64,000 bases of DNA. Source: Pseudomonadota bacterium. Lineage in GTDB: Bacteria; Pseudomonadota; Alphaproteobacteria; Acetobacterales; Acetobacteraceae. The translations under genes and the position numbers were made by a program. How positions within the stretch are numbered: position 1 is the stretch's first letter; each line of letters begins with the position of its first letter. The stretch spans positions 124,001 to 188,000 of the forward strand of contig JAKADX010000002.1 in NCBI GenBank assembly GCA_021818505.1. Direction: 5' to 3'. Below are positions 63,086-64,000 of this stretch, in pieces. The notes beneath the pieces are model-generated. The model saw only the letters and a program-made list of their open reading frames with translations, had not been told where the DNA came from and ran no database searches.

Positions 63086-64000
63086 TCAGCGGGATCGGTC
63101 GCGGCCAGAGAGCGGCAGCAGGCCGAGGATCAGGCAGCCGAGGATCATCGAGCGCCAGCCCTCCGACGCATTGATGACAGTGATCAGCGCGGTCATGGTC
63201 ACCAGCAGCACGGCGCCGGCGATGGTGCCGAGATAGGTGCCCTGGCCGCCCAGGATCGACGTGCCGCCCAGCACCACTGCTGCGATCGAGGACAGCAGAT
63301 ACGGATCGCCGATGCCGACATACCCCTGCCCGTTCATTGCCAGCAGCAGCAACCCCGCAATGCCGGCGCAGAGTCCCGCCGCCACGTAGAGCCATAGCGT
63401 GACGCGCTGTACCGGTACGCCGGACAGCCGGCTGACCTCGGGATTGGTGCCGACGGCGTAGATCAGCGCGCCGCTGCGGGTGCCATGCAGCCAGAACAGC
63501 GTCGCGGCCGCTGCCAGCGCCCACAGGATGATGGTGGCGGAAATGCCGACGGCATGACTCGCGCCGAGCCAGGTCAGCGCAGCGTTGTCCACCGAGATGG
63601 CGCTGCCGCCAGCGATCAGCACCAGCACGCCTTGCAGGATCGTCGCCATCGCCAAGGTCATGATCAGCGGCGGCAGGCCGAGATAGCCGATGCCCAGACC
63701 GTTGACCGCACCGATCCCCGACGCGACCAGCAGCGTCAGTGCGATCGCCCCCAGCCCGGTGGTGTCGGGCGCGAAGCTCAGCATCGGCAGCAGGATCGCG
63801 GCGACGGTGATGACGGCGCTGACCGACAGATCGATGCCGCCACCGATCACCGTGAGCGTTTGCCCTATCGCGGCGAAGCCGATGATGGCGCCGAGTTCGA
63901 CGATATAGCGCAGATGCGCGAACACGCCGAACCCCGGTATCAGGGAGGAGGCGGTGATCCACAGGCCGGCGACGACCACATAGGCGACGAGTGAACGCCC
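63086..64000 (-). CDS. Sugar-type ABC transporter permease (RbsC-like), 5' end outside window
   Basis: LRYIVELGAIIGFAAIGQTLTVIGGGIDLSVSAVITVAAILLPML...YLLSSIAAVVLGGTSILGGQGTYLGTIAGAVLLVTMTALITVINASEGWRSMILGCLILGLL; frame stays open (RSLVAYVVVAGLW) to the window edge. Confidence 0.88.
   Translation of the reverse strand, partial: GRSLVAYVVVAGLWITASSLIPGFGVFAHLRYIVELGAIIGFAAIGQTLTVIGGGIDLSVSAVITVAAILLPMLSFAPDTTGLGAIALTLLVASGIGAVNGLGIGYLGLPPLIMTLAMATILQGVLVLIAGGSAISVDNAALTWLGASHAVGISATIILWALAAAATLFWLHGTRSGALIYAVGTNPEVSRLSGVPVQRVTLWLYVAAGLCAGIAGLLLLAMNGQGYVGIGDPYLLSSIAAVVLGGTSILGGQGTYLGTIAGAVLLVTMTALITVINASEGWRSMILGCLILGLLPLSGRDRSR

Overview
High-GC alphaproteobacterial chromosomal segment (probably Rhodospirillales/Acetobacteraceae-like, judged only from gene content and codon bias). 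It holds about 55 protein-coding genes and one tRNA-Thr(GGT). I see no rRNA, CRISPR array, prophage or transposase. Main blocks: (1) peroxiredoxin, cupredoxin and FTR1 iron permease; (2) a LivGFHM-type ABC importer operon divergent from an operon with its binding protein, an FAD oxidoreductase, an aldo/keto reductase and two small proteins; (3) glycosyltransferases and a fused nucleotidyltransferase/HAD protein; (4) an ECF sigma factor with a divergent zinc-finger anti-sigma-like gene; (5) a pentose/deoxyribose operon (CUT1 ABC, RbsD, PfkB kinase, DeoC, tandem-ALDH) converging on a ribose-type ABC operon; (6) Tat-exported PCMT, spermidine-synthase-like membrane protein and alpha/beta hydrolase; (7) motB-motA; (8) BMP-type permeases; (9) Hsp20 x2, GH65 phosphorylase and beta-PGM; (10) an unusual accessory locus with a YcaO enzyme, a SARP/BTAD regulator, an animal-type heme peroxidase and three orphan proteins; (11) an IclR/amidase/M20/RidA/DSD1 catabolic cluster running off the right edge. 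The most interesting signals are the YcaO-peroxidase locus at 48.7-55.8 kb and a ~100-bp palindromic element found twice, each time translated in frame as part of a protein. All calls come from reading the sequence; no database search was run.
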